64,000 nucleotides of DNA from an uncultured Flavobacteriales bacterium (GCA_905480125.1 CAJQPE010000028.1:1-64000), one strand, 5' to 3'; shown: positions 17,811 through 26,801, counted from the stretch's first letter. Made by a program: numbers and translations. The notes: generated from the sequence alone by a model not told the origin.

Positions 17811-18440
17811 TTAGAGCTTAACCCAAACCACCTTTTTGGTTTCGAAAAATTCTTCTGTAAAGTGGTCCCTTAGATTAAATACATTGTAATCTCTTTTTAT
17901 TTCGGCAAGTTCATCGTTAATATCACCACCTTTTAAATAGAGAATACCATTAAGCAATTTATTACTGTTCTTTTTCAAAGTTTTGCCATGCACCCAATTT
18001 ATAAAGGGTTTCATGCGGGTTACAGCCCGGCTAATTATAAAGTCGTATTTGTATTTAACTTTTTCAGCCCTTTGGTGCTCTGTAGTAAGGTTAATTAAAC
18101 CAATTGCTTCGGCAACTTCATTTACCACTTTTATTTTTTTACCAATAGAATCGACACAATGAAATCGACACTTTGGAAACAGAATAGCCAAAGGTATACC
18201 AGGGAAACCACCGCCAGTACCAACATCTAGGATAGAGGTTCCATCTCTAAAATTGATGATTTTCGCAATTCCTAATGAATGCAGCGCATGGCGCTCATAT
18301 AAGTGATAAATGTCCTTACGAGAGATAACATTTATCTGCTCATTCCATTCAGTATACAATCTTTCCAGTTCAGAAAACTGCCACTTCTGATGGTCCGATA
18401 AATCAGGAAAATATTGATAAATTAGTTCTACGCCTTCCAT
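17811..18440 (-). CDS. rsmG: 16S rRNA (guanine-527-N7)-methyltransferase
   Basis: A 209-residue SAM-dependent methyltransferase that modifies the 530 loop of 16S rRNA. Motif I is ILDVGTGGGFPGIPLAILFP and the family phrases NVISRKD, LYERHALHSL and DFIISRAVTRM are all present. Size is as usual. It is the last gene of a three-gene minus-strand run behind an ECF sigma factor, with an 11-base gap, and has its own downstream hairpin. Confidence 0.95.
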   Translation of the reverse strand: MEGVELIYQYFPDLSDHQKWQFSELERLYTEWNEQINVISRKDIYHLYERHALHSLGIAKIINFRDGTSILDVGTGGGFPGIPLAILFPKCRFHCVDSIGKKIKVVNEVAEAIGLINLTTEHQRAEKVKYKYDFIISRAVTRMKPFINWVHGKTLKKNSNKLLNGILYLKGGDINDELAEIKRDYNVFNLRDHFTEEFFETKKVVWVKL

Positions 18441-18451
18441 GGCTAAACTAG

Positions 18452-19063
18452 CTATATTTTGTCCTTAGAGTTTTTAAGAATCTGAAATAAGAAATCTCTC
18501 GCCCTAAACAGCTGAGCCTTTACTGTACCAAGCGGTATCTCAAGCTCTGCCGATATTTCTTCATAAGAATACTCCTTAAAGTATCGTAATTCAACTAATT
18601 CCCGATATCGCGGTTTTAATTGTTCAACTACACTGCGCATGAGCTTAATTTTTTGCTGACGCACTAACTCCTCTTCCGGATCTCGAGTATTCGATTTTAA
18701 ATCAACTTGTATTTCTCCACCTTCATCATCAAAAATTCCTTTATCAATGGAATACAATTTCATCTTCTTCTTTCGAATAAAATCAATACAATTATTACTC
18801 GCTATCTTAAACAACCAGGTACTAAATGCATAATTAGGAGTATACTGCTCTAAACGTTTAAAAGCCTTGCCAAATGCTTCGATTGTTAAATCATCAGCAT
18901 CTTCGCGGTTATTAACCATTTTAAGCAACATAAAATAAATAGAATCTCTATATCGGTTCATTAAACTAGCATAAGCCATCTGATCACCGCCAATCGCTTT
19001 TTTCACCAGCGTGTAATCCTGCTTACCCTTATCTGATAAATTTGAATTTATATCGTCCTCCAT
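18452..19063 (-). CDS. ECF-type RNA polymerase sigma factor
   Basis: A 203-residue sigma-70 family factor with only regions 2 and 4. Region 2 shows NREDADDLTIEAFGKAFKRL and FSTWLFKIASNNCIDFIRKK. Region 4 shows PRYRELVELRYFKEYSYEEI and LGTVKAQLFRARDFL, a helix-turn-helix for the -35 element. No anti-sigma gene is adjacent. Its start lies inside the end of the upstream glycosyltransferase gene (16-base overlap), so the two are co-expressed. The regulon cannot be inferred. Confidence 0.92.
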   Translation of the reverse strand: MEDDINSNLSDKGKQDYTLVKKAIGGDQMAYASLMNRYRDSIYFMLLKMVNNREDADDLTIEAFGKAFKRLEQYTPNYAFSTWLFKIASNNCIDFIRKKKMKLYSIDKGIFDDEGGEIQVDLKSNTRDPEEELVRQQKIKLMRSVVEQLKPRYRELVELRYFKEYSYEEISAELEIPLGTVKAQLFRARDFLFQILKNSKDKI

Positions 19064-20163
19064 TTCCCTGGTTTGATAACTAAATTGGATAGTGTAATTA
19101 ATGGGTAGATGATTATTAATAATATTTCAAACACTGGTGCACAGTACCAAATACCTCTTTCACCCATCTTTTTTTCACTTTGATGAAATATCAATAATTG
19201 AATCAACATCCTAACGCCATATATTCCCAATACAATTTGTAATTGAAAACCGACGATAATAAGAGCTAAGAACGCTGCATGAAATAGAACAACGCTACCA
19301 GTTAATGTCGCTAACAAAAATAAATGTGCTACTTTATATTGTTTACCTGTAGTCATATGTCTTCTTTTCTGATGAAACCAATCACTAAATGATTCTTTAG
19401 GTTTAGAAATTGTATTGGCCAGTATACCTATTACAACTTCAGTATTACTAGAATTACCTGTTTCGTTGATAAACAAGTCGTCATCACCAGATTTGAGGTG
19501 GTGATGACTCGCAAAACCTTTGTTTTTAAAAAATAAATCTTTGCGGTACGCCATGTTTCTACCTACACCCATATAAGGAACTCCTAATTTCGCAAAGGAC
19601 AAATATTTGATAGCTATATAAATAGCATCAAAACGAATGAGTGTATTAAGTAAACCAGCTTTCTTTTCATAACCGCCATACCCCAACACGATCTCCTTTC
19701 CTTCATTAAACCCATTACTTATAGTTGCTAACCATTCTTTAGAGCTCGGTTTACAATCTGCGTCTGTAAAAACGATAAGATCATTTGCTGCAGCTTTAAT
19801 CCCTAATGTAATTGCAAATTTCTTTCCCCCATAAAAGTTGACTGTTTCTTTTAAAGTTGTGACTTTAAAGTTATCATATTTCATAGAAAAAGCGCGAAGT
19901 ACATCTTGTGTATCATCAGAAGAACAATCGTCAACAACGATAATTTCAAAATCTGGGTGATTTTGTTCTAGAATTAAAGGCAGGTTTTCTAACAAGTTTT
20001 TTTCCTCGTTTCGTGCAGCAATAACCACAGTAACAGGCTCCTTAGCCACCTTTGCTTTACGTTTACGAGCAAACGCTAGTGAACCAAAAACAATGGAATA
20101 AATAAGCATCTGCAAACTTGCAGCAACGACAAATACCCAAAAAATAATTTCAATTATTCCCAC
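19048..20163 (-). CDS. Membrane glycosyltransferase, family 2
   Basis: A 371-residue GT-A glycosyltransferase. It has an N-terminal transmembrane helix (1-28), the nucleotide-binding start VTVVIAARNEEKNLLENLP, VDDCSSDDT, the metal-binding DxD in VFTDADCKP, and the acceptor-site QxxRRxH-like phrase WFHQKRRHM, followed by two or three C-terminal helices. This layout fits processive or lipid-linked sugar transfer at the cytoplasmic membrane. The start is a GTG, preceded at five bases by a TAnnTTTG box. It overlaps the sigma factor gene by 16 bases. Confidence 0.85.
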   Translation of the reverse strand: MGIIEIIFWVFVVAASLQMLIYSIVFGSLAFARKRKAKVAKEPVTVVIAARNEEKNLLENLPLILEQNHPDFEIIVVDDCSSDDTQDVLRAFSMKYDNFKVTTLKETVNFYGGKKFAITLGIKAAANDLIVFTDADCKPSSKEWLATISNGFNEGKEIVLGYGGYEKKAGLLNTLIRFDAIYIAIKYLSFAKLGVPYMGVGRNMAYRKDLFFKNKGFASHHHLKSGDDDLFINETGNSSNTEVVIGILANTISKPKESFSDWFHQKRRHMTTGKQYKVAHLFLLATLTGSVVLFHAAFLALIIVGFQLQIVLGIYGVRMLIQLLIFHQSEKKMGERGIWYCAPVFEILLIIIYPLITLSNLVIKPGKWRTI

Positions 20164-20168
20164 GATTC

Positions 20169-20176
20169 CAAAACTA
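20169..20176 (-). promoter_or_regulatory. TAnnTTTG box 5 nt before glycosyltransferase start
   Basis: On the minus strand TAGTTTTG ends five bases before the GTG at 20163. No -33 element is evident. It suggests a leaderless message for the glycosyltransferase-sigma-rsmG unit. Confidence 0.4.
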
Positions 20177-20321
20177 CTAGGACTTTAAAGGTAAAGATTT
20201 TTGAATACATAAAGGTTTCCACATCCACATGTTAGTCATTTAAATAGACTGGATATAAAAATGATAAGCCATTTTTATAAAACTGCTATAATTATATTTA
20301 AACAATGGAGTATATTTCGTA

Positions 20322-20393
20322 ATGTTCAAACTAGAGATGAAGTATTCATTAAAAAAGATTGCTAAATTGCAAAGACAACTGCTTAATATTTAA
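20322..20393 (+). CDS. Possible 23-residue ORF directly before a terminator
   Basis: ATG at 20322 opens a 23-codon frame (MFKLEMKYSLKKIAKLQRQL then LNI) whose stop codon overlaps the start of the hairpin at 20392. It is basic and amphipathic. Nothing else on this strand lies between the divergent glycosyltransferase and tgt, so the terminator needs some transcript. A short peptide or a small RNA is possible; chance is also possible. Confidence 0.25.
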   Translation: MFKLEMKYSLKKIAKLQRQLLNI

Positions 20394-20420
20394 AAAGCTT
20401 CGCAATTGCGGGGCTTTTTT
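20392..20420 (+). terminator. Orphan terminator upstream of tgt
   Basis: Hairpin AAAAAGC-TT-CGC-AATT-GCG-GG-GCTTTTTT, a strong stem with two T-G wobbles and a T-run, on the plus strand. No annotated plus-strand gene precedes it, so it ends an unknown short transcript or limits read-through into tgt. Confidence 0.7.
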
Positions 20421-20452
20421 CGTTTATTTTGTCCAAAATATCAGCATACAGA

Positions 20453-21583
20453 ATGCAATTCGAATTAAATAGTGAAGATGCCTCCTCAAAGGCTAGAGCG
20501 GGAACAATAACAACAGCCCACGGAAAAATAGAAACGCCTATTTTTATGCCTGTTGGCACTGCTGGCACCGTTAAAGGCGTCCACCAACGCGAACTATACG
20601 AAGACATTAAAGCTCAGATCATATTAAGTAATACGTATCATCTATATATAAGACCGGGATTAGATGTTATCGAAAAAGCAGGAGGTCTTCACAAATTCAA
20701 CAACTGGCATAAGCCAATTCTAACTGACAGTGGTGGATACCAAGTATATTCTTTAGCAGGCCAGCGAAAAATAAAAGAGGATGGTGTTAAGTTTTCCTCT
20801 CATGTTGACGGCTCTAAACTTTTCTTTACCCCCGAAAACGTAATGGATACGCAACGAACAATAGGTGCTGATATTATTATGGCATTTGATGAATGCACAC
20901 CATATCCTTGCGAATACAAATACGCCAAACGCAGTATGGAAATGACACATCGCTGGCTAAAAAGATGCTGTGAACGTTTCGATTCAACCGTACCAAAATA
21001 TGGTTACGACCAGACTTTCTTCCCGATTGTTCAAGGAAGTGTCTATAAAGATTTGCGGATCAAATCTGCTGAAACAATTGCATCCTTTGAAAGAGAAGGA
21101 AACGCAATTGGTGGTTTATCTGTGGGTGAACCTCACGAAGAAATGTACGCCATGACTGATTTGGTTTGCCAAATACTTCCTAAAGACAAACCAAGATATT
21201 TAATGGGAGTTGGTACACCTGCCAACTTATTAGAAAACATTGCGTTAGGGGTTGATATGTTTGATTGCGTAATGCCGACCAGAAATGCCAGAAATGGTCA
21301 ACTTTTCACCCAAAATGGCATAATGAATATTAAAAATGAAAAATGGAAAGAAGATTTCTCTCCACTAGATCCTGAAGGAACTTCATATGTAGATTCGCAA
21401 TACTCTAAGGCTTATGTTCGCCATCTAATCACATTAAACGAGCGACTCGGAGCTCAGATAGCAAGTATTCATAACTTAGCATTCTATTTATGGTTGGTCA
21501 ATGAAGCGAGAAGACAGATTATTGCAGGAACATTCACTTCTTGGAAGAATACAATGGTAAAAAAAGTTGCGGAAAGAATTTAG
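20453..21583 (+). CDS. tgt: tRNA-guanine transglycosylase
   Basis: Exchanges guanine-34 for preQ1 in tRNAs with a GUN anticodon, part of queuosine synthesis. The ATG at 20453 gives 376 residues, almost exactly the usual length; the TTG at 20429 in the track adds eight unlikely residues. Conserved features are the nucleophile region LTDSGGYQVYSL, GGLSVGEPHEEM, GVGTPANLLENIALGVDMFDCVMPTRNARNG, and a normal C-terminal half. The usual zinc ligand cluster (CxCxxC) is not apparent: the corresponding segment reads DPEGTSYVDSQYSKAYVRHL, with its cysteines replaced. Coupled to the next gene by a one-base overlap. Confidence 0.97.
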   Translation: MQFELNSEDASSKARAGTITTAHGKIETPIFMPVGTAGTVKGVHQRELYEDIKAQIILSNTYHLYIRPGLDVIEKAGGLHKFNNWHKPILTDSGGYQVYSLAGQRKIKEDGVKFSSHVDGSKLFFTPENVMDTQRTIGADIIMAFDECTPYPCEYKYAKRSMEMTHRWLKRCCERFDSTVPKYGYDQTFFPIVQGSVYKDLRIKSAETIASFEREGNAIGGLSVGEPHEEMYAMTDLVCQILPKDKPRYLMGVGTPANLLENIALGVDMFDCVMPTRNARNGQLFTQNGIMNIKNEKWKEDFSPLDPEGTSYVDSQYSKAYVRHLITLNERLGAQIASIHNLAFYLWLVNEARRQIIAGTFTSWKNTMVKKVAERI

Positions 21584-22662
21584 TGAAAAAGCTAGACATT
21601 TATATCGTTAAGAATTTCCTCGTAACGTTCTTTTTTCTTTTGGGAATTATCATGTCCATTGCTGTAGTATTTGATATTTCAGAAAAATTAGAAGATTTTC
21701 TAACCAATCAACCAACCACAAAAGCATTGGTAATCGATTATTACCTCAATTTTGTCATCTACTACACGAATCTCTTTAGCGCACTATTAATTTTTATCGC
21801 AGTCTTATTCTTTACCGCCAAGCTAGCTGCTAGGACTGAAATAATTGCAATACTTACCAGCGGTGTGAGTTTTAATCGCTTGCTTGTCCCTTACTTTATT
21901 GCTGCAACCATTTTAGCATCACTATCTTGGTACGCTAATAATTATTTGGTGCCTCAGGCAAACAAAACAAGACTGCAATTCGAGGAGACTTATGTTAATG
22001 GTTTTTCAAGCTATAAAATGAAGAACATACATAAGCAAATTACTCCTGACGAAATGATATACATGGAATCTTATAACAATTTGAAAGACATTGGATATAA
22101 GTTTGCTTGGGAAAAATGGAAAGACGGCAAATTGAAATTCAAGATGATGTCAGACTTCATTAGGTGGGATAGTGTTGGGAATCAATGGCAAATTGAACGT
22201 TACACTATTCGACAAATAAATGGGCTTGACGAAGAAATAATTCATGGTGCTAGAATCGATACTATCATAACCAATATGTTTCCTTCAGATTTTGAACGCA
22301 GTTATACCCAAGTATCGACTATGCAGACTCCTGCATTGAAGAAATTCATTGAAGAGCAGCGACAAATTGGTTCCGATGAAGTAACTCACTACGAGTTAGA
22401 ACTCTATCAGCGATCATCTATGCCTTTTGCTACCTATATATTAACATTAATTGGTGTTGCCGTCGCTAGTAGAAAAATTAGAGGGGGAACTGGAATTCAT
22501 ATTGCACTTGGCCTGGGTGTAAGCGTATTGTATATCCTGGCAATGAAGGTTACTACTGTATATGCCACTAATGCAGGGTTAAACCCTTTTATTGCAGTTT
22601 GGATACCGAACGCGTGCTTTGCTTTAATATCTATTTATATCTATAAAAAAGCCCCGAAATAG
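21583..22662 (+). CDS. LptF/LptG-family lipopolysaccharide export permease
   Basis: A 359-residue YjgP/YjgQ-type membrane protein, a component of the complex that pulls LPS out of the inner membrane towards LptC/A/D. The true start is a GTG that overlaps the tgt stop (TAGTG), giving MKKLDIYIVKNFLVTFFFLL. It has three hydrophobic helices at the N-terminus, a periplasmic beta-jellyroll of about 170 residues, and three helices at the C-terminus, including MPFATYILTLIGVAVASRKIRGG. The tgt-LptF order is common in this phylum. The 3' end is three bases from the convergent ispE. Confidence 0.9.
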   Translation: MKKLDIYIVKNFLVTFFFLLGIIMSIAVVFDISEKLEDFLTNQPTTKALVIDYYLNFVIYYTNLFSALLIFIAVLFFTAKLAARTEIIAILTSGVSFNRLLVPYFIAATILASLSWYANNYLVPQANKTRLQFEETYVNGFSSYKMKNIHKQITPDEMIYMESYNNLKDIGYKFAWEKWKDGKLKFKMMSDFIRWDSVGNQWQIERYTIRQINGLDEEIIHGARIDTIITNMFPSDFERSYTQVSTMQTPALKKFIEEQRQIGSDEVTHYELELYQRSSMPFATYILTLIGVAVASRKIRGGTGIHIALGLGVSVLYILAMKVTTVYATNAGLNPFIAVWIPNACFALISIYIYKKAPK

Positions 22663-22665
22663 TTT

Positions 22666-23466
22666 TTAAAATCTTCCTTTCCAGGTGAAAAACTGTTTAA
22701 AACTTAATACCGGTTCTTGATCGAAAATTCCATATATAGTCGACCCACTTCCAGTCATGGATGCATATTCTGCACCGATATCATATAACTCCTTTTTTAA
22801 GGATTCAATCTGTGGATATTTCTTAAAAACAGATGTCTCGAATTCGTTGATTATTGATTCGTTCCATCTACTAATTGGGCTAGTTAATTTATCGATTAAA
22901 TCAGTTTTCGAATCATCCACAGTGACACCGCTAAATGCGTCTGCTGTACTTACATGAATATTAGGATTGACCAAAATAATCCATTTACCAGATAAATCAA
23001 CATTAATAGGTCGCAGAATCTCCCCCTTTCCAGTAGCAACTGCCGAACGGTTTTCTATAAAAAAAGGACAATCACTGCCTAACTGAGCCGCATACTTTAT
23101 CCTTTTTTGTATCGAAATGTTAAGCTCGAAAAGTTCATTCAACATATTAATACAAAATGCTCCATTGGCAGACCCACCGCCTAAACCAGCACCCATCGGA
23201 ATAACTTTATGCAGATGCATTTTAACATTACCAATCGAATAATCATTTTTGATTATGTCATAGGCTTTTATACATAGATTATTAGCTGAGTCGCCTGGAA
23301 TATCAAGACCCGAAGAAGTAAATTCAAATTCTTTGCTTTCTACTAACTCCAAAACATCGAAAAAAGCTACTGGATGTAATAAAGATTCAATATCATGAAA
23401 TTCATCGGCTCGCTTGCGAAGAATGTTTAACCCAATATTTATTTTTGCGTTCGGAAAAGTTATCAT
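22666..23466 (-). CDS. ispE: 4-diphosphocytidyl-2-C-methylerythritol kinase
   Basis: A GHMP kinase of the non-mevalonate (MEP) isoprenoid pathway, phosphorylating CDP-methylerythritol. It starts FPNAKINIGLNILRKR. The ATP loop is PMGAGLGGGSANGAF and the C-terminal glycine motif MTGSGSTIYGIF. At 266 residues it is slightly short for the family (about 280). It indicates isoprenoids are made by the MEP route. It lies 21 bases downstream of the oxidoreductase gene, probably in one transcript. Confidence 0.95.
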   Translation of the reverse strand: MITFPNAKINIGLNILRKRADEFHDIESLLHPVAFFDVLELVESKEFEFTSSGLDIPGDSANNLCIKAYDIIKNDYSIGNVKMHLHKVIPMGAGLGGGSANGAFCINMLNELFELNISIQKRIKYAAQLGSDCPFFIENRSAVATGKGEILRPINVDLSGKWIILVNPNIHVSTADAFSGVTVDDSKTDLIDKLTSPISRWNESIINEFETSVFKKYPQIESLKKELYDIGAEYASMTGSGSTIYGIFDQEPVLSFKQFFTWKGRF

Positions 23467-23487
23467 TATAGCAACTAGTCTTCCTAA

Positions 23488-24981
23488 TTACAATCTCTGA
23501 AGTGGTGTGCAAACTCCATCAACACAGCTATAACACTTCAACTTATCTTTAAATACTGATGATTTGAATATTGACTTATTCATCAGCATTCTGACACATT
23601 CTTGTATCCCTTCAATAATTGAGGGATGTGGATGCACTAATTCAGCTAAAATACTAATCCCCACATTCATCTTTATAAGCAATGCTACTCCTTGAATTGC
23701 GCTTGACGCATGCTCACCTACAGCCCGCATGCCAAGAATTTTCATCTCCTTGTCATTCGTTACTATAATCTTAAAGAATCCCTGCGTTTTACGCATTGCA
23801 ATAGCTCTTGCAATACATGAATAATCGATTTGCACAACCTTTACAGCAATGTTTTTCTTGAGGCAATCTTGCTCACTCATGCCCACTCCAGCAACTTCGG
23901 GGTCAAGAAACATAATACTTGAGATATTATCGTAGGATAACTTATCTGTTGTTTGCTTAAACATTAATTCAACTGCGTGCCTTGCTTCTAGTTCGCCCAT
24001 ATTTACTAATGCTACTCTTCCTGTAACATCTCCCACAGCATATATATTTGGAATATTGGTTTTCGTGTCGTCATCACCAATGTGAACACCTCTTTTACTC
24101 ATTTTGACACCCGCCTCTTCCATGCCAATGTTTTTAACATTTGGTGAACGACCAATAGAAATCATAGCTTTTTCAACTTGCATAATTTCCCTTGTACCAT
24201 CTGGCAAAGACACCTCAAACTCAACTCCTTCATCTTTATGATTCATAGAAACTAGAGTTACTGAATGAAATATTTCCACGCCTTTTTCTTGTAAATTATC
24301 GGCAACTAATTTGGCAACATCTTCATCTTCAAAAGGAAGAATTCGCTCAGCTCTATCAAGCAAGTAGACTTTAGTTTTTCCGAAATTGGAAAAAATAGTG
24401 GCGAATTCACACCCAATGACACCTGCTCCAACTATCACCAAACTTTTGGGAAAACCTTCAATCTGATGTATACCATCACTGGTCATTATAGTTTTTTCGT
24501 CTATATCGATATTTGGTAATTTTCTTGGGTGACTTCCTGTTGCTATTATTATATTTTCTGTCTCAATTATTTTCTTTTCTCCATTATGTTTCGTGACTTC
24601 AACTTGACTTGAATTCAACATCTTACCAAAGCCACGCTCGTAACGAAATACAATTTCTTCAGTTTCTGTCTGTAACAACTTTAAATGACATGAATACTGA
24701 AATTTTCGATCGAAAATTGCTTCATTCATTGTTCGCTTTACCTCTTCCCAACTAGTCTCAAATTTTTGTCTACCCGTAGAAACAACTGTCTTATTTACCT
24801 CATATACCTTTTGCGATAACTCCCAAAGTGTTTTAGAAGAAAGTGCACCATTATAAACCCCTGCTCCACCAACCTTATCATTTTCTACAAGGATGACTTT
24901 TTTTCCTAAATCAATCGCTCGCATGGCGGCAGCATAACCCGTAGGTCCGCCACCAATTATACACAAATCAAATTTTCCCAT
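23488..24981 (-). CDS. Lpd-like FAD/NAD oxidoreductase lacking the redox disulfide
   Basis: A 497-residue protein of the dihydrolipoamide dehydrogenase/glutathione reductase family. FAD motif IIGGGPTGYAAA, NAD motif IVGAGVIGCEFATIF, second FAD motif IYAVGDVTGR and the dimer-domain HPHPSIIEGIQE (His-Glu dyad) are intact. The active-site segment, normally GGTCLNVGCIPSK, reads GGAGVYNGALSSK, so both cysteines are missing. A non-family tail carries CYSCVDGVC. It cannot work as a classical disulfide reductase. It may be a transhydrogenase-like or quinone/other electron-transfer flavoprotein, or use the C-terminal cysteines. Confidence 0.85.
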   Translation of the reverse strand: MGKFDLCIIGGGPTGYAAAMRAIDLGKKVILVENDKVGGAGVYNGALSSKTLWELSQKVYEVNKTVVSTGRQKFETSWEEVKRTMNEAIFDRKFQYSCHLKLLQTETEEIVFRYERGFGKMLNSSQVEVTKHNGEKKIIETENIIIATGSHPRKLPNIDIDEKTIMTSDGIHQIEGFPKSLVIVGAGVIGCEFATIFSNFGKTKVYLLDRAERILPFEDEDVAKLVADNLQEKGVEIFHSVTLVSMNHKDEGVEFEVSLPDGTREIMQVEKAMISIGRSPNVKNIGMEEAGVKMSKRGVHIGDDDTKTNIPNIYAVGDVTGRVALVNMGELEARHAVELMFKQTTDKLSYDNISSIMFLDPEVAGVGMSEQDCLKKNIAVKVVQIDYSCIARAIAMRKTQGFFKIIVTNDKEMKILGMRAVGEHASSAIQGVALLIKMNVGISILAELVHPHPSIIEGIQECVRMLMNKSIFKSSVFKDKLKCYSCVDGVCTPLQRL

Positions 24982-25050
24982 TACGACTCTGTTTAGTGAA
25001 GCGAAAGATAAAAAAAGTTATGGATAAATTTCATTATTAATGTTAAGTAC

Positions 25051-26685
25051 TTATAAATTCAAGCGCTTATCCTTAGGAAATTTAACAGCAAATTTAACAA
25101 TAAACGTCTGCACTTCAGCAGGTTCTAATTTCACTTCCCAATTTAGATAGCCATTTTTCTCATCTCGTCTGGCACTGCTAATTTCTATCACCTCAACCTC
25201 GATATCTTTGTTACTTGAAATAGGAACTTGATCCATTAAATCTAAAATGATTGCAATTGATTTTGTATTTCGAATTGTAATCTTGATACCTGTAGTTTCT
25301 GTCTTATTGGAACCAATTGTTTGCACCTTGCAAAAGTCTTCAATTTTTTCTCTTTTAATTACGATTGCCGGATCTCTAGCCAAAGAGAAATCTAGAGTGT
25401 CATTTGTTGTACTAAGATTAATTATTGACTTCCCCGTGTAGGTTCCTTCGAAGAAAATATTGGCTTGACCAGGCAATAAATTCAATTTATCCCACCCCGC
25501 GACTTTTGCTAATAAAAATGCCTCTGGGTCTAATTTTGGTGCTGCAAAATAACGATATTCAGCTGGCAATTCATAAGACTGAATACTAACATCGCGATGC
25601 TTTCCATCAGATACTAAAGAATAAGGAATCCCAATCTCAAATGCAGTATTCACTTGCGATGGTGATATTTGAGTAAAATTAGACAATGTCAGGGCGTCCT
25701 TATTTTCTTCTAACGTTTTGACCCCCGCCGGCACTAACATTATTTCTTCCGCACCATCTTCTTCAGCGTAGTATCTCTTGAAATCAGTTTTATCATTTCT
25801 ATAAAGTCCCTCCTGATAATCTTCTTGGTAGCTTAATCTCCATGGGTAAATTATCGGTTGTGTTGAGTTTCTCATGGGGTTTCCGGTAGACAGTTTAAGA
25901 CTTACATCTTCCCAATCTACACCAGAATTTTGATAAACTTTGGCCTTATAATTTAACGTCATTGGACCATTACTATCTTTAATTCTAATATCATAATTGG
26001 GTATCCAACCTGCGTTAGGAACTACATAACTCAAGTTTAGCCGTGCCGCGGAACGAGACTTAGAGGAAATCTCAACAATAATTTCACTTGTAGCCTTGTT
26101 CCATTTAGCATTTAATTCGTCTTTTTGCCTTCTTAACTTGCTTTGAACTTCTCGTAAAGAGAAGTTTTTTTGAGTTAATTTCTGCTTATCAATAGCAATA
26201 TTTTTTAAAGATTCTCTATAATAAATAGCTAAATCGTCCAAGTCTTCTATATCAAAACCCATGTTATTATTAACTTGCTTGTGGGCTACAATCATTTTCC
26301 ACTCTTCGTCTAAGGCCAATGAGAAGATATTATTCAAACTAATCTTCTTCTCAATCATTTTAATTGAATCTTCTAACATTTTTACTCTTGCATGTGTTCT
26401 TCCTTCACGCAAGTGGTCAATGCCATGCGTTACAGATAGAATCGTTATTGCTCCCGTTCCTCTCACCTTGATACTATTTGGGTCTATGTCAGGAGACAAA
26501 TATGAAAACCGAATTTTACTAATTCCAGCGTCAACCAACTTACTTCCCGTTCTTTCTATTTGAGCTCCTCTAAGAAAAACTGTAACCTTAGTAATTTTTG
26601 AATCAACATCAATATATTCTTGAATCTGGGCAAAAGACTGAATTGCAAGCAATAGTGAAATAAATACAAACAGAAATTTTTTCAT
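25051..26685 (-). CDS. DUF4139 (mucoidy-inhibitor MuiA-like) secreted protein
   Basis: A 544-residue exported protein. The ATG at 26685 gives a clean signal peptide (KKFLFVFISLLLAIQSFAQ), so I reject the longer start at 26718. An N-terminal DUF4140-like domain (TKVTVFLRGAQIERTGSKLV), a helical coiled-coil segment (about 110-200) and a C-terminal DUF4139 beta domain (RLNLSYVVPNAGWIPNYDIR to the end) follow. The family is widespread and of uncertain function; some members were linked to mucoid phenotype. Probably periplasmic or surface exposed. A promoter-like pair lies 19 bases upstream. Confidence 0.85.
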   Translation of the reverse strand: MKKFLFVFISLLLAIQSFAQIQEYIDVDSKITKVTVFLRGAQIERTGSKLVDAGISKIRFSYLSPDIDPNSIKVRGTGAITILSVTHGIDHLREGRTHARVKMLEDSIKMIEKKISLNNIFSLALDEEWKMIVAHKQVNNNMGFDIEDLDDLAIYYRESLKNIAIDKQKLTQKNFSLREVQSKLRRQKDELNAKWNKATSEIIVEISSKSRSAARLNLSYVVPNAGWIPNYDIRIKDSNGPMTLNYKAKVYQNSGVDWEDVSLKLSTGNPMRNSTQPIIYPWRLSYQEDYQEGLYRNDKTDFKRYYAEEDGAEEIMLVPAGVKTLEENKDALTLSNFTQISPSQVNTAFEIGIPYSLVSDGKHRDVSIQSYELPAEYRYFAAPKLDPEAFLLAKVAGWDKLNLLPGQANIFFEGTYTGKSIINLSTTNDTLDFSLARDPAIVIKREKIEDFCKVQTIGSNKTETTGIKITIRNTKSIAIILDLMDQVPISSNKDIEVEVIEISSARRDEKNGYLNWEVKLEPAEVQTFIVKFAVKFPKDKRLNL

Positions 26686-26703
26686 AAAGTATTTGATAAA
26701 ACA

Positions 26704-26733
26704 CAAAGGTAACATCAAAAATGAGACAACAAT
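26704..26733 (-). promoter_or_regulatory. Promoter of DUF4139 gene
   Basis: On the minus strand ATTG, 18 bases, then TACCTTTG. The -7 element is a full match and the -33 a partial one. The box ends 18 bases before the ATG at 26685 and supports that start. Confidence 0.5.
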
Positions 26734-26801
26734 ATACTACTGGTCGCTAGACAATTTCAGCTAGCAACATAAGGTATTAACTTACTAATATAATTAATCT
26801 T

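Noticed and set aside
20429-20452. TTG start for tgt in the ORF track
   Set aside because: The extra eight residues are not family-like; ATG at 20453 gives the standard length and N-terminus.
26686-26718. Upstream ATG for the DUF4139 gene
   Set aside because: It overlaps the -7 box and places 11 residues before a clean signal peptide.
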